From NCBI GenBank assembly GCA_947575235.1, contig CANPMT010000013.1, positions 1 through 48,255 of the forward strand: DNA of 48,255 bases, in the 5' to 3' direction. A program made the position numbers and the translations under genes. Shown piece by piece: positions 18,337 to 26,448 of this stretch. This stretch comes from an uncultured Porphyromonadaceae bacterium. GTDB lineage: Bacteria; Bacteroidota; Bacteroidia; Bacteroidales; Muribaculaceae. Positions within the stretch are counted from its first letter, which is position 1; each line of letters starts with the position of its first letter. Under the pieces are notes generated by a model. That model worked only from the letters and a program-made list of their open reading frames with translations, had not been told where the DNA came from and made no database searches.

Positions 18337-18761
18337 AATATAAGCTTATAAATCTACGAAGAGAGGTAGTTTACACACTATTGATACTGATGATGAGTAT
18401 ATGTTACACCTCTTGTCAAAAATCAGCCATCAATGGAGACCTTGACGGACAGTGGCAGGTAATGTCGATTGATCCGGAACCGGACAATTACAATCCCGAA
18501 CAGCGAGTATATTATTGCTTCTCGCTACATACAGTGCAGCTTACAGCCTTCGGTGGACCATGGATGTCAGGAAACATTCTAAAATTTGACGATGGCAGCC
18601 TCGCCCTGGATTTTCCTTACGCTACTACTCCACAGGATATTAACAGACTACGTCAATATGGAATCAATAGGAATCCGGTAACTTTCTCAATAGGGCATCT
18701 CGACAAGAACAGGCTTGTATTAAAGGATGACGATACCACTATTACATTAAGAAAATTTTAA
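18333..18761 (+). CDS. small lipocalin-like lipoprotein
   Basis: 142 residues. A hydrophobic N-terminus ends at SICYTSCQKS, a Bacteroidota-style lipobox. The mature part starts LDGQWQVMSID and ends with KNRLVLKDDDTTITLRKF, the start and end strands typical of lipocalin-like beta barrels in Bacteroidales. ATGA overlap with wzi implies coupled translation, so it probably helps Wzi or surface polymer at the periplasmic face. The exact role is unknown. Confidence 0.7.
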   Translation: MKYKLINLRREVVYTLLILMMSICYTSCQKSAINGDLDGQWQVMSIDPEPDNYNPEQRVYYCFSLHTVQLTAFGGPWMSGNILKFDDGSLALDFPYATTPQDINRLRQYGINRNPVTFSIGHLDKNRLVLKDDDTTITLRKF

Positions 18762-19314
18762 TAATTAATATTTTAATTAAGACCAGCCAACTCTCCTCAT
18801 CCATTATAAACCAATCAAGCCATCTATGCTGGTATGGGTTTTAATTATAATTTGTTGTTCGGAGGCTTGAAGTTCGGTTCTTGACATAGATATCGTATGC
18901 TGTGTCAGGGAGTTCTTCTCAAGGAGGACGGGGTTAAAGGCGAGGAGATAGCACCCATTGTGGGATACGGAAAAATTGCCTGTATAATTGGGTGCGCTGA
19001 TACGAGAAGGATGACATGGAGGCCCTGAGGGAAAAGGGGGACCAGGAATGTGCTTCAAACCACATCTTTATTGCAGTAAGAGCAAACTCCACGAAACCAC
19101 CCGAGACATCTTGTATGACATAGGTAAAGAATCTGTAATCAACTTTGCTCAGGCAGCCTAAAGTATATTTTTAATTTGTCAAACTACTTAGGGTTAACAA
19201 AAGTTAATTTGGTGAATCTGCAATAAGGATGATCAAAAATGTTGAACAAACGGCTTTAGTTTGTGGTTATAAAGAAGAATAAGACTAATCTCATAACTTT
19301 AAAAACAAGAAATT
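18762..19314. other. 553-bp gap without an intact gene, probably decayed coding DNA
   Basis: No reading frame here looks intact. On the plus strand a short stretch ending at a TAA near 19161 reads like a protein C-terminus (KLHETTRDILYDIGKESVI) but is broken further upstream. I do not recognise it. No clear -7 box precedes the A1 gene; TAACTTTA just before it (19293-19300) is a near match. The gap looks like the relic of a deletion or insertion next to the first A/B module. Confidence 0.4.
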
Positions 19315-20574
19315 ATGCCATATTCCAATCCAGTAAACAAAATATACAAATCCCCGACACCCGGAGCAATCACAATACTTGCCTGGGGTCCGGCAACTAA
19401 TGACCAAGGTCTGACAGCCGATTACTGTAAAGTCATGGCTGAATGTGGTTTTAACTCCACGCAAGTAACTGTAACCATCACAGAAGTGTCAAACACGCTC
19501 GCCAACTGTGGGAAGTATGGGATATTCCCTTTCATGGGCCATATTCACCTTTCCCGTTCGGAAGCTGAGTGTAAATCATATGTGAATGCCTATAAAGGAA
19601 ATCCATACTTGGGAGGTTGGTTTCTGACCGGGCAGACTGTACTGGGCCAACTTTCTCCGACTGGCGACATGAAGAAGGCTTACGATTGGATATCATCATT
19701 CGATCCGGTTACATCTCCCACAAAAGAGAATCCTTCAGGTAGCGGCCATGTAATTTACATTGGATTGCAAGGAGATTCTACTGCCTCCCATCTTGGCACA
19801 TCGACGTATAAGCAATACATTGAGAAATTCCAAAATGTCATACAGCCCTCGTTCTTCCCTTATAATATGGGATTGGTGTATGTATTGGCCAATGGAACTG
19901 TTCAAAAACTGTATGACCAGTTCTTCTTGGATCTGGAGATATTCTCGCTGCTTTCATTGTATGCAGAACGACCTTTCTGGGCATTCGTAAGATGCCAGGC
20001 GTATGTAAAGTCAAACGGAGGTTCAGGTCCTGCCCCGACGGTAGCGCAGATGCGCTTCGCCGCGTTCAGTGCCTTGGCTTACGGGGCACAGGGAATCGTA
20101 TATGACAGGTATAGACAGGATGCCAATACCTCAGACTATACCTTCTCACTGGCTCCGTTAGATAGAGAAGGGAATAAGACCGATACCTGGAATTATGTGA
20201 AGGAAGTCAACACGGACATAAAGGCCTTGAATAGTGTGTTCTTCGAAACCGAGGCTGTAATTGTGCGTCACACAGGCAAAACCCAGTATGCGGGAACGTC
20301 GATGCTTAAAGGTGCAATCGGTCCGATAGTGCAGTTGGTGTCGCAGGACGCAGGTGTATTGGTTTCACATCTCAATACAAATGGCACAAATTATATTGTG
20401 ATTGTAAATCACGATATTGACAAATCTCAACTTGTCATTCTCGACTTCTCGGATTTCTGGAAAGTATACAGGGTATACGTGTCTCAAGGGAAAATGATAA
20501 AGAGTCTGCTTACAACCACACATACGTTTTACACAATCCCAGCAGGTGGCTATCTGATTTTTACATGGGAATAA
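19315..20574 (+). CDS. A1: short TIM-barrel GH-like protein lacking the acid/base motif (module I)
   Basis: 419 residues, no signal peptide or lipobox. Beta-1 is KSPTPGAITILAW (residues 12-24). Where relatives have GGxxxxDEP, A1 reads GGWFLTGQT (100-108), so both acidic residues are gone. The second family motif (SYDLYP in B) is replaced by PSFFPYNMG (178-186). The structural core is kept: RPFWAFVR (219-226), MRFAAFSALAYGAQGIVYDRY (246-266), and NKTDTWNYVKEVNTDIKALNSVFF leading to RHTGKTQYAG. It ends in a beta-rich domain closing with AGGYLIFTWE. This suggests a pseudoenzyme or binding subunit. B1 starts 11 bp downstream, so A and B are probably made together. Confidence 0.65.
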   Translation: MPYSNPVNKIYKSPTPGAITILAWGPATNDQGLTADYCKVMAECGFNSTQVTVTITEVSNTLANCGKYGIFPFMGHIHLSRSEAECKSYVNAYKGNPYLGGWFLTGQTVLGQLSPTGDMKKAYDWISSFDPVTSPTKENPSGSGHVIYIGLQGDSTASHLGTSTYKQYIEKFQNVIQPSFFPYNMGLVYVLANGTVQKLYDQFFLDLEIFSLLSLYAERPFWAFVRCQAYVKSNGGSGPAPTVAQMRFAAFSALAYGAQGIVYDRYRQDANTSDYTFSLAPLDREGNKTDTWNYVKEVNTDIKALNSVFFETEAVIVRHTGKTQYAGTSMLKGAIGPIVQLVSQDAGVLVSHLNTNGTNYIVIVNHDIDKSQLVILDFSDFWKVYRVYVSQGKMIKSLLTTTHTFYTIPAGGYLIFTWE

Positions 20575-20585
20575 TATATAAGATT

Positions 20586-22076
20586 ATGGAGAACAATATC
20601 AAAGGCAATAATACAAAAGGCCCGACACCCGGGGAAATAACAATTCTTGCAAGCAGCCCAATAGAAATAACCGAGAAAGGTATTTCGCAGGATGTCATGA
20701 ACGACCTCAGGGATTGTGGATTCAATGCCTGTTTCGGCGCTATCAGTGTGAGTGCGATGGCTCAGACTCTTGAGGCTTGTAAGAATGCCGGGGTGCATCT
20801 GGTATGGTCAAATGCCATTTTCAGTCAACGTTCAGATGAATGGATTCAAAATACATTGCAGGCAGAAGTCGGTGAGGGTGGTTCGGTAGATTCTCTTTCA
20901 GATGCAGAGAAGATAGCAATCCTCAAGGAGGCTTATGGAAATGGAATAATCTACTGGGCTCAGCAATACAAGACGAATGAGTTCCTTGGAGGGTACAATC
21001 TGAAGGATGAGCCTACTGTCGAGGAACTGAACCGGAAGTATGATCCCGCAAATGAAACAATTGATGACTTCATCAAAAGCACAGGTTCTTACTACTCTAT
21101 AAGCAACCGTTATCAGATGATAATGAAATACGGGAATCCATTGAAGGTGATCTCTGTGAATCTGGTGGGAGGACCTGAGGCAAGTTTTACCGGAGGTACA
21201 ACTGAACAGTCATATACAGAATATCTGAATGCCTTTGCCAAGGTAGCTGGGGAGGGGAACAAACCCTATCTATGGTCGTACGACCTATATCCGATTCGTG
21301 AGAAAAACGCATTGTTGAGTGGTCAGTATGGTGTTGTGGCAGATAATGGCACACTGACAATCAGTTACGAACGTTTCTACAAGGATTTGGAAATATTTCT
21401 TGCCCGGGCAAAAGCCAATGGAGGAGTATTCTGGACGTATGCGCAAAGCATGGTGTTCGCAATAGGGAGTACCTATTATCCCAAGTCATTGGAGGCATAT
21501 CTCCGTTTTGAGATCTTCTCATCATTGGCGATGGGCGCACAGGGAGTCGTATACTGGACATATCATCAGCGCGCGAATACGGAAAATGGCAATGCATTGC
21601 ATCTGAGCGCATTGGTGGACATGAGCGACCGAAAGACAGCTGCCTGGCATTTTGCGCAAAAAGTAAATCTGGAGGTAAAGCATTTCAATTATCTCTTCTT
21701 CGACTGCATATGCCAAACATGGGGGCACGTCGGTGAGATTTACCCGGGCTGCAAAATGTTGACCGGCTCTCTTGGCCCAATCTCAATCAGTATTGAGACA
21801 GACGGGAAAGGTGTATTGGTATCTTACCTTACAAAGAAGATTGTGGAAGGTGGAGTGTCAGTAAACCACCACTATATTGTGATTGTGAGTCATGACGTTG
21901 AGAATTATCAGAAAATAAAGATATTCTTCAAACAGACGCATCCAATAAAGGAACTGACACCCCTTCATTCCGGCGATTCATATCCCGACAGTATCATAGA
22001 TATTCCCACAACGGGGCTGGAAAGAACCCTTCTTCCCGGAGGATATCTCATCTATGAATGGAATGCACAATTATAA
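20586..22076 (+). CDS. B1: long TIM-barrel GH-like protein with DEP motif (module I)
   Basis: 496 residues from ATG 20586 (MENNIKGNN). An ATG at 20565 inside the last codons of A1 is also in frame, but the chosen start matches the N-termini of B2 and B3. No signal peptide. Beta-1 is KGPTPGEITILASSP (11-25). FLGGYNLKDEP places Asp141-Glu142 at the expected acid/base strand, LWSYDLYPIREK (229-240) holds Asp233, and LRFEIFSSLAMGAQGVVYWTY (306-326) is the family core. After the barrel a beta-rich domain includes HHYIVIVSHDVENYQ and ends GGYLIYEWNAQL. Probably an active glycoside hydrolase or related enzyme; substrate unknown, perhaps the local exopolysaccharide or its precursors. Confidence 0.65.
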   Translation: MENNIKGNNTKGPTPGEITILASSPIEITEKGISQDVMNDLRDCGFNACFGAISVSAMAQTLEACKNAGVHLVWSNAIFSQRSDEWIQNTLQAEVGEGGSVDSLSDAEKIAILKEAYGNGIIYWAQQYKTNEFLGGYNLKDEPTVEELNRKYDPANETIDDFIKSTGSYYSISNRYQMIMKYGNPLKVISVNLVGGPEASFTGGTTEQSYTEYLNAFAKVAGEGNKPYLWSYDLYPIREKNALLSGQYGVVADNGTLTISYERFYKDLEIFLARAKANGGVFWTYAQSMVFAIGSTYYPKSLEAYLRFEIFSSLAMGAQGVVYWTYHQRANTENGNALHLSALVDMSDRKTAAWHFAQKVNLEVKHFNYLFFDCICQTWGHVGEIYPGCKMLTGSLGPISISIETDGKGVLVSYLTKKIVEGGVSVNHHYIVIVSHDVENYQKIKIFFKQTHPIKELTPLHSGDSYPDSIIDIPTTGLERTLLPGGYLIYEWNAQL

Positions 22077-22082
22077 ATTCTG

Positions 22083-22142
22083 AGAATCTGACATTAGAGA
22101 TAGACACCATAATAATGTATCTGTTTTTTAATGTCAGATTCT
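22083..22142 (+). terminator. long stem-loop after module I
   Basis: AGAATCTGACATTA (22083-22096) pairs perfectly with 22129-22142, a 14-bp stem with a 32-nt loop, starting 7 bp after the B1 stop. No long T-run follows, so it may act as a terminator or as a 3'-end stabiliser. Confidence 0.55.
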
Positions 22143-22172
22143 TAAATTCTGTTATTACGAGATATGACTGTC

Positions 22173-23246
22173 TTACAATTCAAAAGGGTAGGCATGTAGA
22201 TCAGTTGGAGAATATCCCCAGGTGAGAGACATGAAGCGGTTCCAATCCTCATCAATGCAACTATAATAGATAAGGTATCTCTCTTCGACCTTAACTATCG
22301 ACGATCTGTAAATTGAACGGCTATCTATCCCATTTTTATCATTACTGCGGGCCAATATCAACTGAGGTTCGCTAACCTCTCCACCCTCTATATCATAGGT
22401 AAGATAATATAGGTCGGCAGTATTGTTGTTTCCTCCTTTCCCGAAAGCACACTCTATTATCTCCGCTTTACGGTCTGAGCCTATTATCATGTCAAGATGC
22501 CATGACGATAGTTCGGTTGCCGGCTGTTCTATTTTTACTGGAGCAGTCCATTCGATTGCAGGTGCAATAGCATGGCTATCCTGTCTCCATAAATCTTTCC
22601 CATCACTATATATCATCAGATAGCGACCGTCTACTATGTTCACTGCAGGGGAGAGACGCATCTGAGGGTCCTCTTGAAAATCAGATACAATCTCAGTCTC
22701 ATTCCATTCTTCACCATTGTCCGAGACTCTGCGTAGAAGTCGGTCTCGTTTTAAAGATGAGGAATATTCCCTCCACCAGCATTCGAGCCTGTCATTTTTC
22801 TCATCATATACCAGATGGGTATCGGAGTTATAACCGGACTCCGGTACATCGGCCAATGGGTTGAGGTTCTCACAGGGAACGGTCCAGTCCACGCCGTTAT
22901 TGGATACAGCAATACATGGATTTTCAGCTTTTGTATTTCCTTTAGGATAGGGTGTGTATGCCATCCAGAAACGGTAACCACACCAGCCATTCTCAAAATA
23001 CAGCACCTTGGGATGAATATTCTGGATATTACCCAAATAGTTTTGGAATGTAAAAGGAAGGTTGTTGTTGGCTGGAGCTTCCAAGTCTATAGGAGGAAAC
23101 TCGATATGGGTGTCCTCTTCCGAGAGGTCTGTATCATCTTGCGGATGGTCATCTGAGCAGCTCACAATTACCTTACTGATAAAAAAGAGGCTTATAAGAA
23201 AGCCCACTTTCCAAGGTCTGAATTTTTCTATCCTGTTTTGTCTCAT
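22173..23246 (-). CDS. beta-propeller lipoprotein resembling GH43/sialidase-type folds
   Basis: 357 residues. The signal segment ends at VIVSCSDDHPQDD; the acidic stretch after Cys favours surface export. The body contains propeller-like repeats: HPKVLYFENGWCGYRFWMAYTPYP, then NPCIAVSNNGVDW, THLVYDEKNDRLECWWREYS, YLMIYSDGKDLW and SSIVKVEERYLIYYSC. Similar proteins occur in Bacteroidota polysaccharide loci. It could hydrolyse or bind glycans; I cannot identify catalytic residues with confidence. It converges with module I and is divergent from the PglC-like gene. Confidence 0.6.
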   Translation of the reverse strand: MRQNRIEKFRPWKVGFLISLFFISKVIVSCSDDHPQDDTDLSEEDTHIEFPPIDLEAPANNNLPFTFQNYLGNIQNIHPKVLYFENGWCGYRFWMAYTPYPKGNTKAENPCIAVSNNGVDWTVPCENLNPLADVPESGYNSDTHLVYDEKNDRLECWWREYSSSLKRDRLLRRVSDNGEEWNETEIVSDFQEDPQMRLSPAVNIVDGRYLMIYSDGKDLWRQDSHAIAPAIEWTAPVKIEQPATELSSWHLDMIIGSDRKAEIIECAFGKGGNNNTADLYYLTYDIEGGEVSEPQLILARSNDKNGIDSRSIYRSSIVKVEERYLIYYSCIDEDWNRFMSLTWGYSPTDLHAYPFEL

Positions 23247-23370
23247 GATGGAGGTTGTTTATACAACTTGTTGTAGACTTAACGCAGATATGTAATTAAT
23301 TATTGTAGAATTATTAAATAGATTGAGCCATAATATCAATGCGAACAACGCCACAGATATTATATTGACA

Positions 23371-23402
23371 TTTGGATTCTATCAAAATTATTTATACTTT
23401 TG
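23371..23402 (+). promoter_or_regulatory. promoter of the PglC-like/acetyltransferase operon
   Basis: A -7 box TACTTTTG (23395-23402, exact TAnnTTTG) lies 20 bp after TTTG at 23371-23374. The ATG at 23426 follows at 23 bp, a normal leader length. Confidence 0.75.
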
Positions 23403-23425
23403 TGAAATAAACAGAGGTAACGAGT

Positions 23426-24067
23426 ATGAATCTTTACAGAGACTTCTTTAAAAGGGCAATTGACGTGACTGTGTCGGGATGCGCTTTGTTAGTGCTGTCA
23501 GTCCCGATAGCAGGTATATCTTTGTGGTTGCACTATGCGAATAAGGGAGCCGGGGTTTTCTTCTTTCAAGAGAGGCCCGGTTTAAACAGCAAAATCTTCA
23601 AGGTCGTAAAGTTCAAATCCATGAATGACGCAAAAGATGAGAATGGGAATCTGTTGCCTGACCGACAGAGGCTCACAAAGGCCGGAAAATTTGTAAGATC
23701 CACCTCGCTTGATGAGTTGCCTCAATTATGGAATGTATTGAAAGGGGAGATGTCGTTGATTGGTCCCCGTCCATTGTTGCCTCGCTATCTCCCATGGTAT
23801 ACTGAACGGGAGCGATTGCGTCATACTGTACGGCCCGGCATAACAGGCTGGGCTCAGGTAAATGGACGTAATCTTGTGACATGGGATAATAAGCTTGAGA
23901 TGGATGCCTGGTATACAGAACATCTCAGTTTACTGTTAGATTGCAAAATATTATATAGAACAATCCTTAACGTGTTGAAACGTGATGGTGTGGTTGCCGA
24001 CAAGAAAGAAAACTATATGGATATAGAAAGAAAAAACAGATGTAACCTGAAGGAGGAAAAACAATGA
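23426..24067 (+). CDS. PglC/WbaP-type initiating sugar-1-phosphate transferase
   Basis: 213 residues, a minimal monotopic phosphoglycosyl transferase. One N-terminal re-entrant hydrophobic helix (about 14-37) is followed by FFQERPGLNSKIFKVVKFKSM and the catalytic dyad Asp96-Glu97 in STSLDELPQLWNVLKGEMSL, then IGPRPLLPRYLPWY and RPGITGWAQVNGRN. It loads a phosphosugar, often a diNAc-bacillosamine-type or galactose sugar, onto undecaprenyl phosphate. The overlapping acetyltransferase gene favours an N-acetylated amino-deoxy sugar. The last 20 residues are a charged extension. Confidence 0.93.
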   Translation: MNLYRDFFKRAIDVTVSGCALLVLSVPIAGISLWLHYANKGAGVFFFQERPGLNSKIFKVVKFKSMNDAKDENGNLLPDRQRLTKAGKFVRSTSLDELPQLWNVLKGEMSLIGPRPLLPRYLPWYTERERLRHTVRPGITGWAQVNGRNLVTWDNKLEMDAWYTEHLSLLLDCKILYRTILNVLKRDGVVADKKENYMDIERKNRCNLKEEKQ

Positions 24068-24669
24068 GAGAGGACAGTCTGATACTTTATGGCGCTGGTG
24101 GCCATTGCAAAGTGGTGATTGACATTCTTGATGCGCTCGGTAAGGAAGTGGCAGGGATTGTGGATGATAATCCTCGGACTGACTTATTCATGAATTTTAG
24201 ATTGGAAACTCCAAAAAATTCGTATAGATCTGCAATTATAACAATTGGTAACTGTAAAATCAGAGAGGCGATTGCTAATCGAATTGATGTTGAGGAATTC
24301 TTTACGGCAGTCCATCCTTCTGCCATTGTCTCTCCAAGAAGCAGGATTGGCGAGGGGACAGTTGTGATGCAGGGAGCAGTCATACAAGCTTGTGCCAATA
24401 TTGGCAATCATTGCATAATAAATACAAAAGCATCAGTCGGGCATGATGTCGTGGTGCATGATTTTGTCCATGTGGCTTCCGGGGCAACTGTCTGTGGAGA
24501 AGTGGAAATAGGGGCATGTACATGGCTTGGAGCCGGAAGTGTAGTGAAACAAGGTGTGAAAATAGGTAGAAACTGCATGATTGGTGCCGGTTCAGTCGTT
24601 GTTAAGGATATTCCGGACAATGTGGTTGCTTTTGGCAATCCCTGCCATGTAGTGTGTGCTTATGATTAA
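24064..24669 (+). CDS. NeuD/PglD-like sugar O- or N-acetyltransferase
   Basis: 201 residues. The N-terminal nucleotide-sugar-binding domain opens with LILYGAGGHCKVVIDIL. The left-handed beta-helix follows with hexapeptide repeats from about residue 85 (HPSAIVSPRSRIGEG, IINTKASVGHDVVVHD with the likely catalytic His, VHVASGATVCGEVEIG, WLGAGSVVKQG, MIGAGSVVVKDI). It uses acetyl-CoA to acetylate an amino-sugar nucleotide. The 4-bp ATGA overlap with the PglC-like gene strongly suggests the PglC/PglD pairing known for bacillosamine-type pathways, although the aminotransferase and dehydratase partners are not in this window. Confidence 0.88.
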   Translation: MREDSLILYGAGGHCKVVIDILDALGKEVAGIVDDNPRTDLFMNFRLETPKNSYRSAIITIGNCKIREAIANRIDVEEFFTAVHPSAIVSPRSRIGEGTVVMQGAVIQACANIGNHCIINTKASVGHDVVVHDFVHVASGATVCGEVEIGACTWLGAGSVVKQGVKIGRNCMIGAGSVVVKDIPDNVVAFGNPCHVVCAYD

Positions 24670-24691
24670 ACACTAATACATGTAAATGAAT

Positions 24692-25747
24692 TCAACGTAT
24701 AAGTTTAATAATCTTATATCCAAAATGATTCATCTTCCCAATTAAATAAGCTTTTACGGGGTGATTTTTTAGCGCTTCGGTAAGATGCAGTTTCTCCAAG
24801 TAGTTCAATTTATGGTTGGCTTTCAGATAAGGAAGATAACTTTTATATCTCTCTGCTAAGACCTCGGTATCTAAAAGTTCGGACTTTAGCAAACGATATA
24901 AATAAATAGTAGCCTTAACATTTAAGGCTTTTATGAAATAAGGCTCAGCATTTTCAGACAGTGTGCGAAGTGCTTCTAACAGGATTTCGACTTGATTCAA
25001 CATTGTCTTATCCTTCGTTCTTACCAAGGATAATCCATGTACACGATACTTATATAAAGGAGTAGATATACATAATATCTTGGGTGATTTTGACAATACT
25101 TGAAAAATAGCTACCTCATCCTCACAATAAGAGAGATTCTTAGGGAAATATACATTGATGAAAAGACTACGTCTTATCATCTTGTTACACAAAGATCCAT
25201 GAATTGATTTCTTTCTCATCCCACATATTCCTTCCAACATGTAAACTGAATCCATTAATCCGGAGCCGGGGGATGAGATTATAGGTGTCTTGACTTCTCC
25301 AAAAGTGGACAAACCACATGCTATAACATCACATCCATTTGAGTCTGCCAATTTCAACATCAAATCATAAGCATTCTTGTCAACCAAATCATCCGAGTCA
25401 CAAAAAATTATCCAGGTTCCATTACTATGAGTAATGCCTTCCTGACGTGTAAATGCAACCCCACGATTAGTAGGATGATGTAAAATTGTTACGTCTGAGT
25501 GGCGATGTGGAAATCTGTTTAAGGTATTAGTCAGGAGGTGAAGGCTATTATCTTTAGATGCATCATCTATAAAGATGAATTCAATACTGTTTAAAGTCTG
25601 TTCCATTAGGCTCGTGACGCACTCTTCTAAAAATCTTTCAGAATTATACACAGGAACAATCACTGTTAAATCAGGATTTTCCAGTGAGCTTTTTTGTATG
25701 ATTTCAGTACTGCCATCATACTGGTAGTCAGATGTTGAAGAGTCCAT
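24692..25747 (-). CDS. glycosyltransferase family 2
   Basis: 351 residues, AT-rich. A GT-A domain begins at DLTVIVPVYNSERFLEECV (around residue 28), continues with IEFIFIDDASKDNS, and has the metal-binding DXD in IIFCDSDDLVDKNAYD near residue 124. An SYCEDEVAIFQVLSK segment, usual in GT2 enzymes, lies near residue 205. The C-terminal third is helical and basic. It is an inverting cytoplasmic glycosyltransferase and converges with the PglC/PglD operon (22-bp gap). Sugar specificity unknown. Confidence 0.9.
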   Translation of the reverse strand: MDSSTSDYQYDGSTEIIQKSSLENPDLTVIVPVYNSERFLEECVTSLMEQTLNSIEFIFIDDASKDNSLHLLTNTLNRFPHRHSDVTILHHPTNRGVAFTRQEGITHSNGTWIIFCDSDDLVDKNAYDLMLKLADSNGCDVIACGLSTFGEVKTPIISSPGSGLMDSVYMLEGICGMRKKSIHGSLCNKMIRRSLFINVYFPKNLSYCEDEVAIFQVLSKSPKILCISTPLYKYRVHGLSLVRTKDKTMLNQVEILLEALRTLSENAEPYFIKALNVKATIYLYRLLKSELLDTEVLAERYKSYLPYLKANHKLNYLEKLHLTEALKNHPVKAYLIGKMNHFGYKIIKLIR

Positions 25748-26140
25748 AATGGATGATCAGATTAGAGAGTGACTATACAAATGAAGTATAACAGAATTCT
25801 AAAGATGAATCTGTGTCATTCTCTTAAGGAACGCTTCACCTCTTCATATATTTTGTCTTTGGTGATGATTTAACTGCAATAGGTAGCTAATAAAAAAGCT
25901 ATCTAATTGAAAAATAAAGTAAATAAATTACATAGTTCGATGCAAATGAATCTCCAAATCCTTCAATATAAACGCGAGTGGCCCAGCGTGTCGAAGTTTG
26001 AGTCAGATCTTGCTTATACAATCATTTCGACCTATGAATAATCTATGCACCTAAAAATATCAAAAGATAAATCACAAATTGACTTCAACACAGATTAGGC
26101 ATCATGAAGTCGCTATATTTTTGCCGAGCTATTGGATATG
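25748..26140. other. 393-bp gap without a recognisable gene
   Basis: AT-rich. A 33-codon frame at 25940-26041 is too short and unmatched to be called. A hairpin-capable pair, AGGTAGCT (25881-25888) and AGCTATCT (25897-25904), sits upstream of the GT2 gene. No convincing promoter was found. The right end runs into the B-type remnant, so the stretch is probably the debris of a lost module. Confidence 0.4.
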
Positions 26141-26385
26141 AACTTAGATGCAGTATGCAGTCAATGGGGTCATGTCGGAGAGATTTACTCCGGGTGTAAT
26201 ATGTTGGGATCATATCTCAAGCCTTTTACTATTACTTCAATCAGCCATACCCCATCAAGGAACTCACTCCTCTCCATTCCGAGAATCCCTATTCCGACAG
26301 TATCATTGACATTCCATCGTCAGGTTTGGAGAGAAGGCTTCTCCCATGAGGCTATCTCATCTATGAATGGAACGCTAAAGCGTGA
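26141..26385 (+). pseudogene. remnant of a B-type TIM-barrel gene
   Basis: Two conserved B segments remain. One reads DAVCSQWGHVGEIYSGCNML (26144-26203), close to the B2/B3 region after the barrel. The second, in another frame, reads FNQPYPIKELTPLHSENPYS and continues to a GYLIYEWNAKA ending at TGA 26383-26385. About 50 codons between them are missing, and a TGA replaces a Gly codon in the LLPGGYLIY motif. The rest of the gene is absent upstream. This is a fourth module position, now dead. Confidence 0.85.
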
Positions 26386-26395
26386 CAGAAATCTC

Positions 26396-26433
26396 ATAAA
26401 AAAGGGCATGAGCTGCTATCCACTCAGGCCCTT
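26396..26433 (-). terminator. terminator of the 26449-27936 lipoprotein gene
   Basis: On the minus strand AAGGGC (26433-26428) pairs with GCCCTT (26407-26402), closing a 20-nt loop that can form a short inner stem, followed by a T-run (TTTTTTATG). It lies 15 bp past the stop codon. Confidence 0.55.
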
Positions 26434-26448
26434 CTAATAAAACTTGTA

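Noticed and set aside
18804..19058. 84-residue minus-strand frame in the gap before module I
   Set aside because: No promoter or family resemblance, and opposite-strand fragments look equally plausible; treated as decayed DNA.
25940..26041. 33-residue small protein
   Set aside because: No promoter, no partner and no recognisable similarity; it lies in a decayed stretch.
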